In this document: positions 44,116-53,899 of the stretch, piece by piece
Position numbering within the stretch: position 1 is the stretch's first letter
How the letters are laid out: each line of letters begins with the position of its first letter
Made by a program: the position numbers and the translations under genes
Notes under the pieces: generated by a model
The model's database searches: none
Seen by the model: only the letters and a program-made list of their open reading frames with translations
Told to the model about the DNA's origin: nothing
From: JANQGH01 sp039177555
GTDB lineage: Bacteria; Pseudomonadota; Alphaproteobacteria; DSM-16000; Inquilinaceae
Reading direction: 5' to 3'
DNA: 64,000 nt
Assembly: GCA_039177555.1 (NCBI GenBank)
Contig: JBCDFV010000008.1
Span: 71,469 to 135,468 of the forward strand

Positions 44116-44697
44116 TCAGGCCGCGCGCCGCCGTTCGGTCAGGGCAATGAAGTTTCTCAGCAAGTCGTGGCCATGCTCCGACGCGATGCTTTCCGGGTGG
44201 AACTGTACGCCGTGAACCGGACGCTCTCGATGCTCCAGCCCCATGATCAGGCCGTTCTCGGTTTCGGCCGTGATCATTAGATCGTCGGGCAGCGACGGAC
44301 GGTCGACGGTCAGCGAATGATAGCGCGTCACCGTGATCGGCGATGGCAACCCTTCAAACACGCCGCTGCCGGTGTGGCTGACCGGCGACAGCTTGCCGTG
44401 CATGATTTCCGGTGCGCGCACGACCTTGCCGCCATAGGCCTGGCCGATCGACTGATGGCCGAGACAGACGCCAAGCAGGGGCAACTCGCCGGCAGCCTTG
44501 ACCAGATCCAGGCAGATGCCCGCCTTGTCGGGGTCGCACGGGCCTGGCGACAGCACGATACCGTTGGGATTCATCGCCAGCGCCTCGTCGACAGTGATCT
44601 GGTCGTTCCGGCACACGACGGTGCTTGCCCCAAGCTCGCCCAGGAAGTGGACGAGGTTGTAGGTAAAGCTGTCATAATTGTCGATCAGCAGCAGCAT
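44116..44697 (-). CDS. trpG: Anthranilate synthase component II (glutamine amidotransferase)
   Basis: Supplies ammonia from glutamine to TrpE. It has 193 residues with the class I amidotransferase triad: Cys in GVCLGHQ (near residue 79), and His and Glu in GVQFHPES (near residue 170). The start at 44697 gives MLLLIDNYDSFTYNL; a GTG nine bases upstream is possible. It is separate from TrpE, not fused as in Rhizobiales. Confidence 0.95.
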   Translation of the reverse strand: MLLLIDNYDSFTYNLVHFLGELGASTVVCRNDQITVDEALAMNPNGIVLSPGPCDPDKAGICLDLVKAAGELPLLGVCLGHQSIGQAYGGKVVRAPEIMHGKLSPVSHTGSGVFEGLPSPITVTRYHSLTVDRPSLPDDLMITAETENGLIMGLEHRERPVHGVQFHPESIASEHGHDLLRNFIALTERRRAA

Positions 44698-44760
44698 CGA
44701 CCGCACCTTGTTCCCTGTCTCGGCGCCACACTAGCCATCGTGTCGGCCCGTGGCCAGATG

Positions 44761-46266
44761 TCAGCGTCGCCCGGCGAACCGGATGGCCTCTTCCGCCGCA
44801 CGAACCAAGGCGCGTGCCTTTTGCCTGGTCTCTTCCAGCTCCGCCTGCGGGTCGCTGTCCGCGACGACACCGCCGCCGGCCTGAATGTGCAGTTTGCCGT
44901 TGGTGATGACGCCGGTGCGCAGCGCGATGCAGGTATCAAGATCGCCATTGGCGCCGAAATAGCCGACCGCGCCCGCATAGATGCCACGCCGCGCGACCTC
45001 CAACTCGTCGATGATCTCCATCGCGCGGACCTTCGGCGCGCCGGAAACCGTGCCGGCCGGGAAGCCGCCGACCAGCGCATCAAGCGCATCCTTGTCGTCC
45101 GCCAGCCGGCCCTCGACATGGGAGACGATATGCATGACGTGCGAGTAGTATTCGATCTTGAACTGCTCGGTGACCTCGACGGAGCCGATCTCAGCAACTC
45201 GGCCGACATCGTTACGGCCGAGATCGAGCAACATCAGATGCTCTGCCCGTTCCTTGGGATCGGCCAACAACTCATCGGCCAAGGCTTGGTCTTCGGCCGG
45301 GTCCACGCCGCGACGGCGAGTGCCGGCCAGGGGGCGGATCGTGACTGTGTCGTCGCGCACCCGCACCAGGATCTCCGGGCTGGACCCGACGATGCTGAAG
45401 GCCCCGAAATCGAGATAAAACAGAAAGGGCGACGGGTTTAGGCGGCGAAGCGCGCGATAGAACGACAGGGGCGGCAGTCGGAACGGCACGGTGAAGCGCT
45501 GCGACGGCACGACTTGGAAAATGTCGCCGGCGCGGATGTATTCCTTGGCCTTCTCCACCGCCGCGCAATAGGCCTCGGGGCTGGTGTTCGACACCGGCTC
45601 CGGCAGCGGTTCCAGCGCCTCGCCACCATCGCGACGGTAGGGCAGGGAGCGTTCGAAGTCGGCCACCGCGTCCGCCAGCCGCTCACGCGCCAGGCCGTAG
45701 GCCGCCTCGGCGGACAGGCCATCGCTTGGCCAGACCGGCGTGACCAGCGTGACTTTGTCCTCGATGTTGTCGAATACAGCCACGATGGTCGGGCGCATCA
45801 GCACGCTGTCGGGCACGCCCAGCGTGTCCGGATTGTCGTCCGGCAGCCGCTCCATATGCCGGACCATGTCGTAGCCAAGATAGCCGAACAGGCCGGAGGC
45901 GATCGGCGGCATGCCCTCGGGCAGGGCGATCCGGCTCTCGTTGATCAACCGGCGCAGGCTTTCCAGGGGCGGCAGATCCTCCGGTTGGAACGTATTGAGA
46001 TCGGCGCGCGCGGTGCGATTGATCTCCGCCCGGTCGCGGCTCGACCGCCAGATCAGGTCCGGCTTCATGCCGATGGCGGAATAGCGGCCGCGCACCGCGC
46101 CGCCCTCGACGGATTCGAACAGGAAGCTGTACGGCCGTTGGTCCGCCAGCTTCAGCATGGCGGAGACTGGCGTCTCCAAATCGGCCACCAAGGTCGTCGA
46201 GGCGACCTGGGGCGCGCCCTCGTCATAGGTTCGGATGAACCCGTCGAGGTCCGGCGATATCTGCAT
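44761..46266 (-). CDS. trpE: Anthranilate synthase component I
   Basis: Chorismate-utilising enzyme of 501 residues that makes anthranilate with TrpG. The N-terminal regulatory domain contains the LLESVEGG-like motif (FLFESVEGG near residue 49) that binds tryptophan; the catalytic domain shows SPEILVRV, IRPLAGTRRRG and GTVSGAPKVRAMEIID near residue 420. It starts five bases after ppiD, so it has no separate leader and no attenuator. Confidence 0.95.
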   Translation of the reverse strand: MQISPDLDGFIRTYDEGAPQVASTTLVADLETPVSAMLKLADQRPYSFLFESVEGGAVRGRYSAIGMKPDLIWRSSRDRAEINRTARADLNTFQPEDLPPLESLRRLINESRIALPEGMPPIASGLFGYLGYDMVRHMERLPDDNPDTLGVPDSVLMRPTIVAVFDNIEDKVTLVTPVWPSDGLSAEAAYGLARERLADAVADFERSLPYRRDGGEALEPLPEPVSNTSPEAYCAAVEKAKEYIRAGDIFQVVPSQRFTVPFRLPPLSFYRALRRLNPSPFLFYLDFGAFSIVGSSPEILVRVRDDTVTIRPLAGTRRRGVDPAEDQALADELLADPKERAEHLMLLDLGRNDVGRVAEIGSVEVTEQFKIEYYSHVMHIVSHVEGRLADDKDALDALVGGFPAGTVSGAPKVRAMEIIDELEVARRGIYAGAVGYFGANGDLDTCIALRTGVITNGKLHIQAGGGVVADSDPQAELEETRQKARALVRAAEEAIRFAGRR

Positions 46267-46271
46267 GGTGG

Positions 46272-48161
46272 TCAGCTTTGGTGATACTGGCGATCGAGAA
46301 CCGATTGGTGGATCTCGACGTCAATGGTCTCGTGCAACTGGTCGAAAAACTGCCGCAGCAACTCCGTGCCCATGGCGTTTTCCGCGTTGGCCTGGACGGA
46401 CTGATAGGCGAAGTCGTCCGGGTTCGGCTCCGGCAGTTCAATGACGTCCAGCCGAATGACAAGCTGGTTAACGCCGTCATCAACCGTCTCGACATCGCCG
46501 ATATGCATGGTGAACAGGCGCTCGATCGCCGCTTGCGGCAGATCGCCCCGGTTGCTGCCGTCACGCAGCAAGGCCACTGTGCTCGTCGCAGTGCCATTAA
46601 ACGCCGATGCCACGTCAGACGGGTCATTGCCTGCGGCCAGCCGCTGTTCAACCAACTCGGCCTGACGGGCGGCGCCACGGCCGCGTTCCGCATTCCGCCA
46701 AGCGGCCTCGACCTCGTCGCGCACCTGATCGAACGGTCGAACGGCCGGGGGCACGATGCCGTCGACCCGCACCGTGAAATAGGCCGTGTCGGACGCTTCT
46801 TCCATCAGGCTCGCCTCGCCTTCGTCGAGGTCGAAGGCAATGGTCGCGATCGCCGGCAGGTTCGGCAGGTCGGGCGCGTCGCTGCCAAACTGGACGGAAC
46901 CATCGGCGGCGATGGGAGGTGTTTCAACGGCCGTCAGGCCGAGAACGCTGACGGCTTCGCTCAAATCCGTGCCGGCCGCCAACTCGTCTTCCAGCGCGTT
47001 CACCTGTTCGAACACGACGTCGAGCGCGCGGTCGATCTGGATGTCGCGCCGCAGGGTGTCGGCGACCTGATCCAACGGCTGCGCCTCCTCGGCCTCGATG
47101 CCGGTCACCTGCAGCACATGCCAGCCGAACACGGTCTCGATCGGGTCGGAGACGCCGCCGGACGGCAAGGCGAAGCCCGCATCCGACAGCTCGCCGAACA
47201 TGTCCGACCGCGTCGACCAATCCAGCGGGATGATATCGCCATCGATGCTGTCGTCGGCCGCCAAGGCGTCTGCCAGGCTGCCATTGGCGCGCGCGGCCTC
47301 GGCCAAAGTGCCGGCCTGCGCCTGGTCGTCCAGGATCACCTGATCGAATTGACGTCTTTCGTCGGCAACGAACTGCTCCAGCCTTTGCTCGTAAGCTTCC
47401 GACAGCTCCTCGTCGGAAACCGCGATCTCGTCGGCATAGTCCTCCGCCTGGATCGCGACCACTGTCAGGTTGCGATACTCAGGCGCCGTGAACAGCTCTC
47501 CGTTCTCGGCGTGGAAGGATCGAAGGTCGTCTTCGGTCGGCTCGTCCACATCGAAGATCGTGGCGTAAGGAATGCTCACCACATCGGCGATGCGGCCTTC
47601 CTGGCGATACTCGAAAAGCGCGTCGCCGAGTGTCGCGGGCACCCAGGCGCCGCGCAGAACGGATAGCTGCAACACGCCCTGCTGGATCTCGCGCCGGACC
47701 TCTTCGACAAAGGCGGCCTCGCCGAGGCCCCGGTTGGCCAGATAGCCCAACAGCCTTTGATTGTCGAACTGGCCCGTGACGCTGCTCTGGAAGCGTGGAT
47801 CGACGCGGATCTGGGCGGCCACCACCTCATCAGGAATGACCAGTTCCATGTTGCGGCTGAGCTGGACCAACAGCGCCTGATTCACCAACCGGTCGAGCAC
47901 GTCGTCGACCAGCCCGTCTTCCAGCGCGTCATCGGTGGTGTAGCGATCATCGTTTTGCCGCTCGAAGGCGACCTGGCGCTGGAACTCCGCATTGAAGGCG
48001 TTCAGATCGATTTCGATCTCGCCTACGGTCGCGACCACCGTGTCGGGCGGCGCGTCGCGGAAGAAGTCGCCGATACCCCAGACCGCAAAGCTCAAGACCA
48101 GCAGCAGCAGCAGGATCTTGACCAGCCAAGAGCTGGCCTTGTTGCGAAGGGTTTGGATCAT
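46272..48161 (-). CDS. ppiD: PpiD/SurA-like periplasmic chaperone
   Basis: Membrane-anchored periplasmic folding factor, 629 residues. A single N-terminal membrane helix (about residues 13-33) is followed by a SurA-N-like chaperone domain (to about residue 170), a parvulin PPIase domain (about residues 255-365; DGDIIPLDWSTRSDM...FGWHVLQV) and a long C-terminal region. It heads the trp operon here, which is a common alphaproteobacterial order. Divergent from tpiA. Confidence 0.9.
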   Translation of the reverse strand: MIQTLRNKASSWLVKILLLLLVLSFAVWGIGDFFRDAPPDTVVATVGEIEIDLNAFNAEFQRQVAFERQNDDRYTTDDALEDGLVDDVLDRLVNQALLVQLSRNMELVIPDEVVAAQIRVDPRFQSSVTGQFDNQRLLGYLANRGLGEAAFVEEVRREIQQGVLQLSVLRGAWVPATLGDALFEYRQEGRIADVVSIPYATIFDVDEPTEDDLRSFHAENGELFTAPEYRNLTVVAIQAEDYADEIAVSDEELSEAYEQRLEQFVADERRQFDQVILDDQAQAGTLAEAARANGSLADALAADDSIDGDIIPLDWSTRSDMFGELSDAGFALPSGGVSDPIETVFGWHVLQVTGIEAEEAQPLDQVADTLRRDIQIDRALDVVFEQVNALEDELAAGTDLSEAVSVLGLTAVETPPIAADGSVQFGSDAPDLPNLPAIATIAFDLDEGEASLMEEASDTAYFTVRVDGIVPPAVRPFDQVRDEVEAAWRNAERGRGAARQAELVEQRLAAGNDPSDVASAFNGTATSTVALLRDGSNRGDLPQAAIERLFTMHIGDVETVDDGVNQLVIRLDVIELPEPNPDDFAYQSVQANAENAMGTELLRQFFDQLHETIDVEIHQSVLDRQYHQS

Positions 48162-48188
48162 CGGTTTGCCACACGCATTGAACGGTTA

Positions 48189-48205
48189 GCGCCTCAGATA
48201 GGCGC
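48189..48205. promoter_or_regulatory. Inverted repeat in the ppiD-tpiA divergent spacer
   Basis: GCGCCT (48189-48194), CAGAT, AGGCGC (48200-48205) is a perfect 6-bp inverted repeat. Nearby TATAAG (48219-48224) could be a -10 for tpiA, but no -35 was recognised. It may be an operator in this 176-base control region. Confidence 0.3.
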
Positions 48206-48337
48206 GAAGCGGCCGCACTATAAGAGTGTGATTGGAGCAGCCGCAATGCCGACGGCGTTTGATCTGTGTTTGCCGCGCCCGCTGATGGCTGCTAAACGGC
48301 CTTGCCCAACGCCAATCTTGAAGCCGGAGCTTGCCCC

Positions 48338-49084
48338 ATGCGCCCCCTGATCGCCGGTAACTGGAAAATGAACATGACCAAGACGGCCGGCACCGCCCTG
48401 GCGCGCGATCTTGGCCTGCGCTACGCCGAACAGGCGGATCGCGACTACGACCTTCTGGTCTGCCCGCCGGCGACGGTGATCGATGCGGTTGGCCAGGCAG
48501 TTGCGGGCAGCGGCGTCTTCGTCGGCGGCCAGGATTGCCATGCGGCGGAAGATGGCGCTTACACCGGTGAGATCGCCGCCGGCATGCTGGCGGATCTGGG
48601 CTGCACCCACGTGATCGTCGGCCATTCCGAACGGCGGCAGTATCATGGTGAGTTGGACCTGCTGATCGGCGAAAAGGCGAAGGCTGCTTACAAGGCCGGG
48701 CTCATCGCCATCATCTGCATCGGCGAGACCGAAGCGGAGCGGGATGCCGGCGACGCGCTGGCGGTGTGCTCGCGGCAGATCGCAGGGTCCGTGCCGAACA
48801 CCGCGACGCCGGAGAATACGGTGATTGCGTATGAGCCGGTTTGGGCCATCGGCACCGGCCGGACGCCGACAACGGGTGACGTGGCAGAGGTCCATGCCCA
48901 TATACGCGCGGAGCTGTCGCGCCACATGTCTGGCGCCGACGCCGTGCGCCTGCTTTACGGCGGTTCGGTGAAGCCTGGCAATGCCAGGCAGTTGCTGGCG
49001 GTGCCGAATGTGGACGGCGCGTTGGTCGGCGGTGCCAGCCTGTCGGCCGATGATTTCTGGGCCATCGCCCAAAGTTGCGTCTAG
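48338..49084 (+). CDS. tpiA: Triosephosphate isomerase
   Basis: Interconverts dihydroxyacetone phosphate and glyceraldehyde 3-phosphate. It has 248 residues with substrate Lys in GNWKMN (residue 10), catalytic His in IVGHSERR (near 93) and catalytic Glu in AYEPVWAIGTG (near 166). The start at 48338 yields MRPLIAGNWKM; an upstream in-frame start at 48302 adds a non-conserved leader. It precedes secG and pyrG in the usual order. Confidence 0.97.
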   Translation: MRPLIAGNWKMNMTKTAGTALARDLGLRYAEQADRDYDLLVCPPATVIDAVGQAVAGSGVFVGGQDCHAAEDGAYTGEIAAGMLADLGCTHVIVGHSERRQYHGELDLLIGEKAKAAYKAGLIAIICIGETEAERDAGDALAVCSRQIAGSVPNTATPENTVIAYEPVWAIGTGRTPTTGDVAEVHAHIRAELSRHMSGADAVRLLYGGSVKPGNARQLLAVPNVDGALVGGASLSADDFWAIAQSCV

Positions 49085-49176
49085 CCAAAGCCGGGCCCCT
49101 TGGCTAAAACCCGCCGCAACGTGTGATAAACGGGTGCCGGGACGGCACCGAATGACAGGCATAAGGGTCGGCTCTC

Positions 49177-49527
49177 ATGCAGCCGGCCACTGCCGATTGG
49201 ATCGTTGACGTGCTGCAGATTCTTCTTGTCGTTCATTTGATGATCTCGATTGCGCTGGTCGCCGTCGTGCTGCTTCAGCGCAACGAAGGTGGCGGGCTCG
49301 GCATTGGCGGGCCCAGCCTGGGCAACCTGTCGTCCGTGCGCGGAACAGGCAACTTTCTGACGCGGCTGACGGCGATCCTCGCGGCGCTCTTCATGCTCGG
49401 AACGTTGGCCCTGGCGATCGTGGCACGCGAAACCACGCGTCCGGCGGAAGACAGCTTGATCCTGCAGCCGCTGGCCCCGGTCGAGGCGCCGGCCGAGGAC
49501 AGTGCGCCCGCCGTACCTCTGAACTAA
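49177..49527 (+). CDS. secG: Preprotein translocase subunit SecG
   Basis: Small subunit of the SecYEG channel, 116 residues, with two membrane helices (about residues 7-29 and 58-80). The signature VVLLQRNEGGGLGIGG lies between them and is complete. The C-terminus is Pro/Ala/Glu-rich. It lies 92 bases after tpiA. Confidence 0.93.
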   Translation: MQPATADWIVDVLQILLVVHLMISIALVAVVLLQRNEGGGLGIGGPSLGNLSSVRGTGNFLTRLTAILAALFMLGTLALAIVARETTRPAEDSLILQPLAPVEAPAEDSAPAVPLN

Positions 49528-49542
49528 CCGCACTCTCGGTTA
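49525..49542 (+). other. Hairpin at the secG stop
   Basis: TAACCG (49525-49530), CACTCT, CGGTTA (49537-49542). The left arm begins with the secG stop codon. A GC-rich self-complementary stretch (CGCCGCG-T-CGCGGCG) follows near 49551. Neither has a T-run; they may end or protect the tpiA-secG mRNA. Confidence 0.3.
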
Positions 49543-49658
49543 GCATCGGGCGCCGCGTCGCGGCGTCCGCCTCCGTTCGTCCGGGATCTGCCGGGCGCCC
49601 TCAGCCATGTCATGAAGGCATGGCAACGCAATCGAGAATCGGGTTAATGTCGAATTCC

Positions 49659-51287
49659 ATGACGCGGTTCATCTTTATCACCGGCGGCGTGGTCTCCTCC
49701 CTCGGCAAAGGTCTGGCATCGGCGGCGCTCGGCGCGCTGTTGCAAGCGCGGGGCTACAAGGTCCGGCTGCGCAAGCTGGACCCTTATCTCAATGTCGATC
49801 CCGGCACGATGAGCCCGACCCAGCATGGCGAGGTCTATGTCACCGACGACGGCGCCGAAACCGACCTTGACCTTGGCCACTACGAACGCTTCACGGGCGT
49901 GCCGGCGCGACGCAGCGACAATGTCACGACGGGAAAGATCTACTCCGACGTGATCGCCAAGGAACGGCGCGGCGATTATCTGGGCGCGACCGTCCAGGTC
50001 ATCCCCCACGTAACGGACGCGATTAAGGCGTTCATCGCCTCGGACCTCAGCGACGAGGATTTCGTGCTGTGCGAGATCGGCGGCACGGTCGGCGATATCG
50101 AGAGCCTGCCGTTCCTGGAGGCCATCCGACAGTTCGGCAACGAGGTCGGGCCGGAACGGGCCTTGTTCATCCATTGCACGCTGCTGCCCTACATCCCGAC
50201 GGCGGGCGAGTTGAAAACCAAGCCGACCCAGCACTCGGTCAAGGAGCTGCTGTCGGTCGGCATTCAGGCCGGCATGCTGCTGTGCCGGGCCGATCGGCCG
50301 ATCCCGGAGAACGAGCGACGCAAGATCGCCCTGTTCTGCAACATCCGGCCGGAACGCGTGATCGCTGCGTTGGACAGCCCGTCGATCTATGAGGTACCGC
50401 TGACCTATCATCGCGAAGGCTTCGACGATCAGGTGCTGGACTATTTCGACCTCGACCGGTCACTGCCCATCGACCTGGGCCTATGGGAGAGGATCGCCGA
50501 CCGCATTCGCGAGCCGGAAGGCGAGGTCACCATCGGCGTCGTCGGCAAGTACACCTCGCTGATCGACAGCTACAAAAGCCTGGGCGAGGCGCTGGCCCAT
50601 GGCGGCATCGCCAACAATGTCCGCGTCAAGCTGGATTGGATCGACTCGGAAATCTTCGACGCCGAAGACGCGGCCATCCATCTGGAGCATGTAAACGGCA
50701 TCCTGGTGCCCGGCGGCTTCGGCGAGCGCGGGGCGGAGGGCAAGATCCGCGCCGCCCAGTTCGCCCGCGAGCGGGGCGTGCCCTATTTCGGCATCTGCTT
50801 TGGCATGCAGATGGCGGTAATCGAGGCGGCGCGCCATCTGGCCGATCTTCCCGGTGCCAGCTCAACGGAATTCGGAAAGACCGATGATCCGGTGGTCGGC
50901 CTGATGACCGAATGGGTGCGCGGCAACCAGAAGGAAAGCCGGGCCAGGGATGGTGACCTGGGCGGCACGATGCGGCTGGGCGCCTATCCGGCCATCCTGG
51001 CGGAAGGCAGCAAGGTCCAGGCGATCTACGACGAACCGACGATCAGCGAGCGGCACCGCCACCGCTATGAGGTCAACATCAACTACCGCGATAGGCTCGA
51101 AGACGCGGGTCTGCTGTTTTCCGGCCTGTCGCCCGACGGCGAATTGCCGGAGATCGTCGAACTGCCGGACCACCCTTGGTTCATCGGCGTGCAGTTTCAC
51201 CCGGAACTGAAGTCCAAGCCGTTCGAGCCGCATCCCCTGTTCACGGATTTCGTCCGTGCTGCGGTTGAGCAGAGCCGTCTGGTCTGA
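49659..51287 (+). CDS. pyrG: CTP synthase
   Basis: Makes CTP from UTP and glutamine. With the start at 49659 it has 542 residues, the usual length. The N-terminal synthase domain opens with FIFITGGVVSSLGKG (residues 4-18), and the C-terminal amidotransferase domain carries GICFGMQ (Cys near residue 380) and FHPELKSKP. In-frame ATGs at 49620 and 49647 are possible. kdsA begins two bases after its stop. Confidence 0.96.
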   Translation: MTRFIFITGGVVSSLGKGLASAALGALLQARGYKVRLRKLDPYLNVDPGTMSPTQHGEVYVTDDGAETDLDLGHYERFTGVPARRSDNVTTGKIYSDVIAKERRGDYLGATVQVIPHVTDAIKAFIASDLSDEDFVLCEIGGTVGDIESLPFLEAIRQFGNEVGPERALFIHCTLLPYIPTAGELKTKPTQHSVKELLSVGIQAGMLLCRADRPIPENERRKIALFCNIRPERVIAALDSPSIYEVPLTYHREGFDDQVLDYFDLDRSLPIDLGLWERIADRIREPEGEVTIGVVGKYTSLIDSYKSLGEALAHGGIANNVRVKLDWIDSEIFDAEDAAIHLEHVNGILVPGGFGERGAEGKIRAAQFARERGVPYFGICFGMQMAVIEAARHLADLPGASSTEFGKTDDPVVGLMTEWVRGNQKESRARDGDLGGTMRLGAYPAILAEGSKVQAIYDEPTISERHRHRYEVNINYRDRLEDAGLLFSGLSPDGELPEIVELPDHPWFIGVQFHPELKSKPFEPHPLFTDFVRAAVEQSRLV

Positions 51288-51289
51288 TC

Positions 51290-52132
51290 ATGACCGCGCC
51301 CAAGACCGTCGAGATCGGACCACTCACGGTTGCCAACGACCGCAATCTGACACTGATCGCCGGCCCCTGTGCGTTGGAAAGTCGTCAGCACGCCCTGGAA
51401 ATGTCGGCGGCAATTAAGGAGATCGCGGACGCGGCCGGCATCGGCCTGATCTACAAATCCAGCTTCGATAAGGCCAATCGCAGCTCGGTCGACACGCCGC
51501 GCGGGCTGGGCCTGAAGGAGAGTCTGCCAATCCTCGCCGAGGTGCGCCAGACGCACGGCTGCCCGGTGCTGACCGACGTTCACTCGGAAGAACAATGCGC
51601 GCCGGTGGCGGAGGTCGTGGACGTGCTTCAAATCCCGGCGTTCCTGTGCCGCCAGACCGACCTGCTGCTGGCGGCCGGCCGCACCGGACGCGCGGTCAAC
51701 ATCAAGAAGGGCCAATTCCTGGCGCCTTGGGACATGGCAAACGTCGCCGCCAAGGTCGCGAGCACGGGCAACGAGCGCATCCTGCTGACCGAGCGCGGCG
51801 CCAGCTTCGGCTACAACACGCTGGTGTCCGACATGCGGTCGCTGCCGATCATGGCGCGCACCGGCTATCCGATCGTGTTCGACGCGACCCATTCCGTGCA
51901 ACAGCCCGGCGGCCTCGGCGGCCGTAGCGGCGGCCAGCGCGAGTTTGTCCCCGTCCTGGCCAGGGCGGCGGTCGCGATCGGTGTCGCTGCGGTCTTCATG
52001 GAGGTCCATCAGGACCCGGATAGCGCCCCGTCCGACGGACCCAATATGGTGCACATAAGGGACCTGGCGGGCATTCTGTCGACCTTGACCGCGCTTGACG
52101 CCTTGGCCAAGGCCGATCCGATCGAGGCATGA
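51290..52132 (+). CDS. kdsA: 3-deoxy-8-phosphooctulonate synthase
   Basis: Makes Kdo-8-phosphate for the LPS inner core from PEP and arabinose 5-phosphate. It has 280 residues with IAGPCALESRQHAL (residues 23-36), YKSSFDKANRSS (near 60) and FDATHSVQQPGG near 200. It overlaps the next gene by four bases. Its presence supports LPS synthesis even though lpxA and lpxB are not in the local cluster. Confidence 0.96.
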   Translation: MTAPKTVEIGPLTVANDRNLTLIAGPCALESRQHALEMSAAIKEIADAAGIGLIYKSSFDKANRSSVDTPRGLGLKESLPILAEVRQTHGCPVLTDVHSEEQCAPVAEVVDVLQIPAFLCRQTDLLLAAGRTGRAVNIKKGQFLAPWDMANVAAKVASTGNERILLTERGASFGYNTLVSDMRSLPIMARTGYPIVFDATHSVQQPGGLGGRSGGQREFVPVLARAAVAIGVAAVFMEVHQDPDSAPSDGPNMVHIRDLAGILSTLTALDALAKADPIEA

Positions 52133-52671
52133 CCCTCGTCGAGCATTTCAAGCGCGAGGCGGCCAACAACCTTTGGTCCAATCATCGTCTGTCACGCGCT
52201 TGGCTTCAGTTGACAGCCGACGCGTTTGAGGCACCCCGCACCAACTTCTTCCCGTCGATCAAGGCAACGGTTCAGCACATTTTGGAGGTCGACCTCTATT
52301 ACCTTGATGCGCTGGAACAAGGCGGCGAGGGGCTCGCGATCTTCAAGCGGCCGCTGCCCTCGGCCCAGGACCGCTTGGCGGCTGATCAACAGGCAACGGA
52401 TCGCAGGCTGCTGGCCTTCTGCGAAGGGCTGAGGGAAGGCGATCTGTCCGATCTCCGCATCCTGCAACGCCAGGACGGCGACAAGACCGAGGAGATCCAG
52501 GCCATCCTGGCCCATCTCTTCCTGCACCAAATCCACCATCGCGGCCAAATCAACGCCATGCTGGCCGGCACCGACATCCCGCCGCCGCAACTCGACGAGT
52601 TCTTCTTGCATCAGGACCTGCCCTTGCGCGCTGAAGAAATGCGGGCGCTTGGGCTGGAAACCGCCCCTTAA
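52129..52671 (+). CDS. DinB-family protein
   Basis: Four-helix-bundle protein of 180 residues of the DinB/YfiT superfamily (unrelated to DNA polymerase IV). The three metal-binding histidines are visible: one in VQHILEVD (near residue 47) and two in HLFLHQIHHRGQ (near 125-136). Members include thiol-dependent transferases, often in stress defence. The start overlaps the kdsA stop (ATGA), so it is translated with the pyrG-kdsA operon; the substrate is unknown. Confidence 0.82.
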   Translation: MTLVEHFKREAANNLWSNHRLSRAWLQLTADAFEAPRTNFFPSIKATVQHILEVDLYYLDALEQGGEGLAIFKRPLPSAQDRLAADQQATDRRLLAFCEGLREGDLSDLRILQRQDGDKTEEIQAILAHLFLHQIHHRGQINAMLAGTDIPPPQLDEFFLHQDLPLRAEEMRALGLETAP

Positions 52672-52708
52672 GCCAGCGTTGTCAAGAAAGCTGGGATGAA
52701 ACGCCGTA

Positions 52709-53605
52709 TCAGTGGCGCCCGCCCAGCACCACGCCCAGTGCCCTTGGACGGACGCTAACGTCGAAGTTCCGACCCTCGATGGGGTCGCCGTCGAGATTGA
52801 GGTGCAAGGTCTGGTCAGCCTCCAGCCGGAAGGCGGCAAGCTGGCGATAGCGCAGCACGCTGTTATCCGGATTGAACGGATCGGCGATCTCGTTGGCGAG
52901 CTTGGCCAAGTCACCAAGGCCGGCCGGCGACACGGCAGCAAGGTCGAGCAGTCCGTCGGTCATGTCCGCCTTTGGCGCGACATCGAAACCGCCGCCGGCA
53001 AAGCGGTTGTTGCCGATTGCCACGACCAGGGTCGAAACATCCTCGGTGCTGCCGCCCGGCAGGATCAGGCGCCCTGAATAGGGTTTCAGGTTCATGAGTT
53101 TGACCAAGCCCATCAGCGAGTAGGCGGAACCGCCCAAGGCCGCCTTGAGATCCTTCGGCGTCGCCGCCGTAACCTCCGCGCCGAAACCGCCGCTCGCGAC
53201 ATTGATGAAAAACTGACCGTTGACCTCGCCGAGATCGATCGGCGTCGCTTCGCCTGAAATCGCGCGATCCAAAGCCGCGGTCAGATCGTCGCGCGGCAGG
53301 CCGGCGCCGCGGGCGAAGTCATTCGCCGTACCCAGTGGCAGTACGCCCAACGACGCCCTGTCAGCGCGGCCCGGTTTCATCAGCATGTTGGCGATCAGGT
53401 TCAGCGTGCCGTCGCCGCCACCGGCCACGACCCGCCCGATCCCTTGGTCCAAGGCCTCTTCGATGAAGCGGTCCATGTCGTCAAGGTCCCAAGGAATGCG
53501 CACCCTCAATTCGGCGCCCGTCCGGCGGACCGCACGAACCGCCTCGACCACGTCGTCGCGGTTACAGGACTTTCGATGCAACAGCAGGCAGGCGCTTTGG
53601 GTCAT
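52709..53605 (-). CDS. Diacylglycerol/sphingosine kinase-like lipid kinase (YegS/BmrU type)
   Basis: Cytosolic lipid kinase of 298 residues. The nucleotide-binding motif GGGDGTLN (near residue 62) and the second motif VLPLGTANDFARG (near 90) are complete, followed by a beta-sandwich with DLGEVNGQFFINVASGGFG. The ATG at 53605 is preferred to a GTG three bases upstream. The physiological lipid is not known. Convergent with the DinB-family gene. Confidence 0.87.
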   Translation of the reverse strand: MTQSACLLLHRKSCNRDDVVEAVRAVRRTGAELRVRIPWDLDDMDRFIEEALDQGIGRVVAGGGDGTLNLIANMLMKPGRADRASLGVLPLGTANDFARGAGLPRDDLTAALDRAISGEATPIDLGEVNGQFFINVASGGFGAEVTAATPKDLKAALGGSAYSLMGLVKLMNLKPYSGRLILPGGSTEDVSTLVVAIGNNRFAGGGFDVAPKADMTDGLLDLAAVSPAGLGDLAKLANEIADPFNPDNSVLRYRQLAAFRLEADQTLHLNLDGDPIEGRNFDVSVRPRALGVVLGGRH

Positions 53606-53899
53606 CACTCAATCCGAAGTCCGTCAGGCGGAAACTGTCAATCCATCTGGGATATGCGGGCAAGATCAGTTCGCTCTTGCCGGCATCGTCTTAGCGCGGT
53701 CCGTCACAACCGGTGGAGGCAAGCATTACGCTTGCTGCGCCGCCGATCAAAGCACGTTGCCTCGTCCTGACGGTCAGCGGTGGTTCCGGGAGGGCTGTGG
53801 CAAACGGTCATATACACAAGCTGGTAATGAAGTCGTTATCGTATTGTAACAGTACCCCAGTAGTTTCTCGCGCTTTCATCGAACCAGAAAGGCATTCAA
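53606..53899 (+). promoter_or_regulatory. 294-base control region of the alkaline phosphatase gene
   Basis: This spacer between divergent genes becomes AT-rich near 53805-53880. Three GT[A/T]A cores spaced exactly 11 bases apart occur in CTGGTAATGAA (53822-53832), GTCGTTATCGT (53833-53843) and ATTGTAACAGT (53844-53854). The 11-base phasing is that of Pho boxes, but the match to CTGTCAT is weak. No other gene was seen. Confidence 0.35.
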
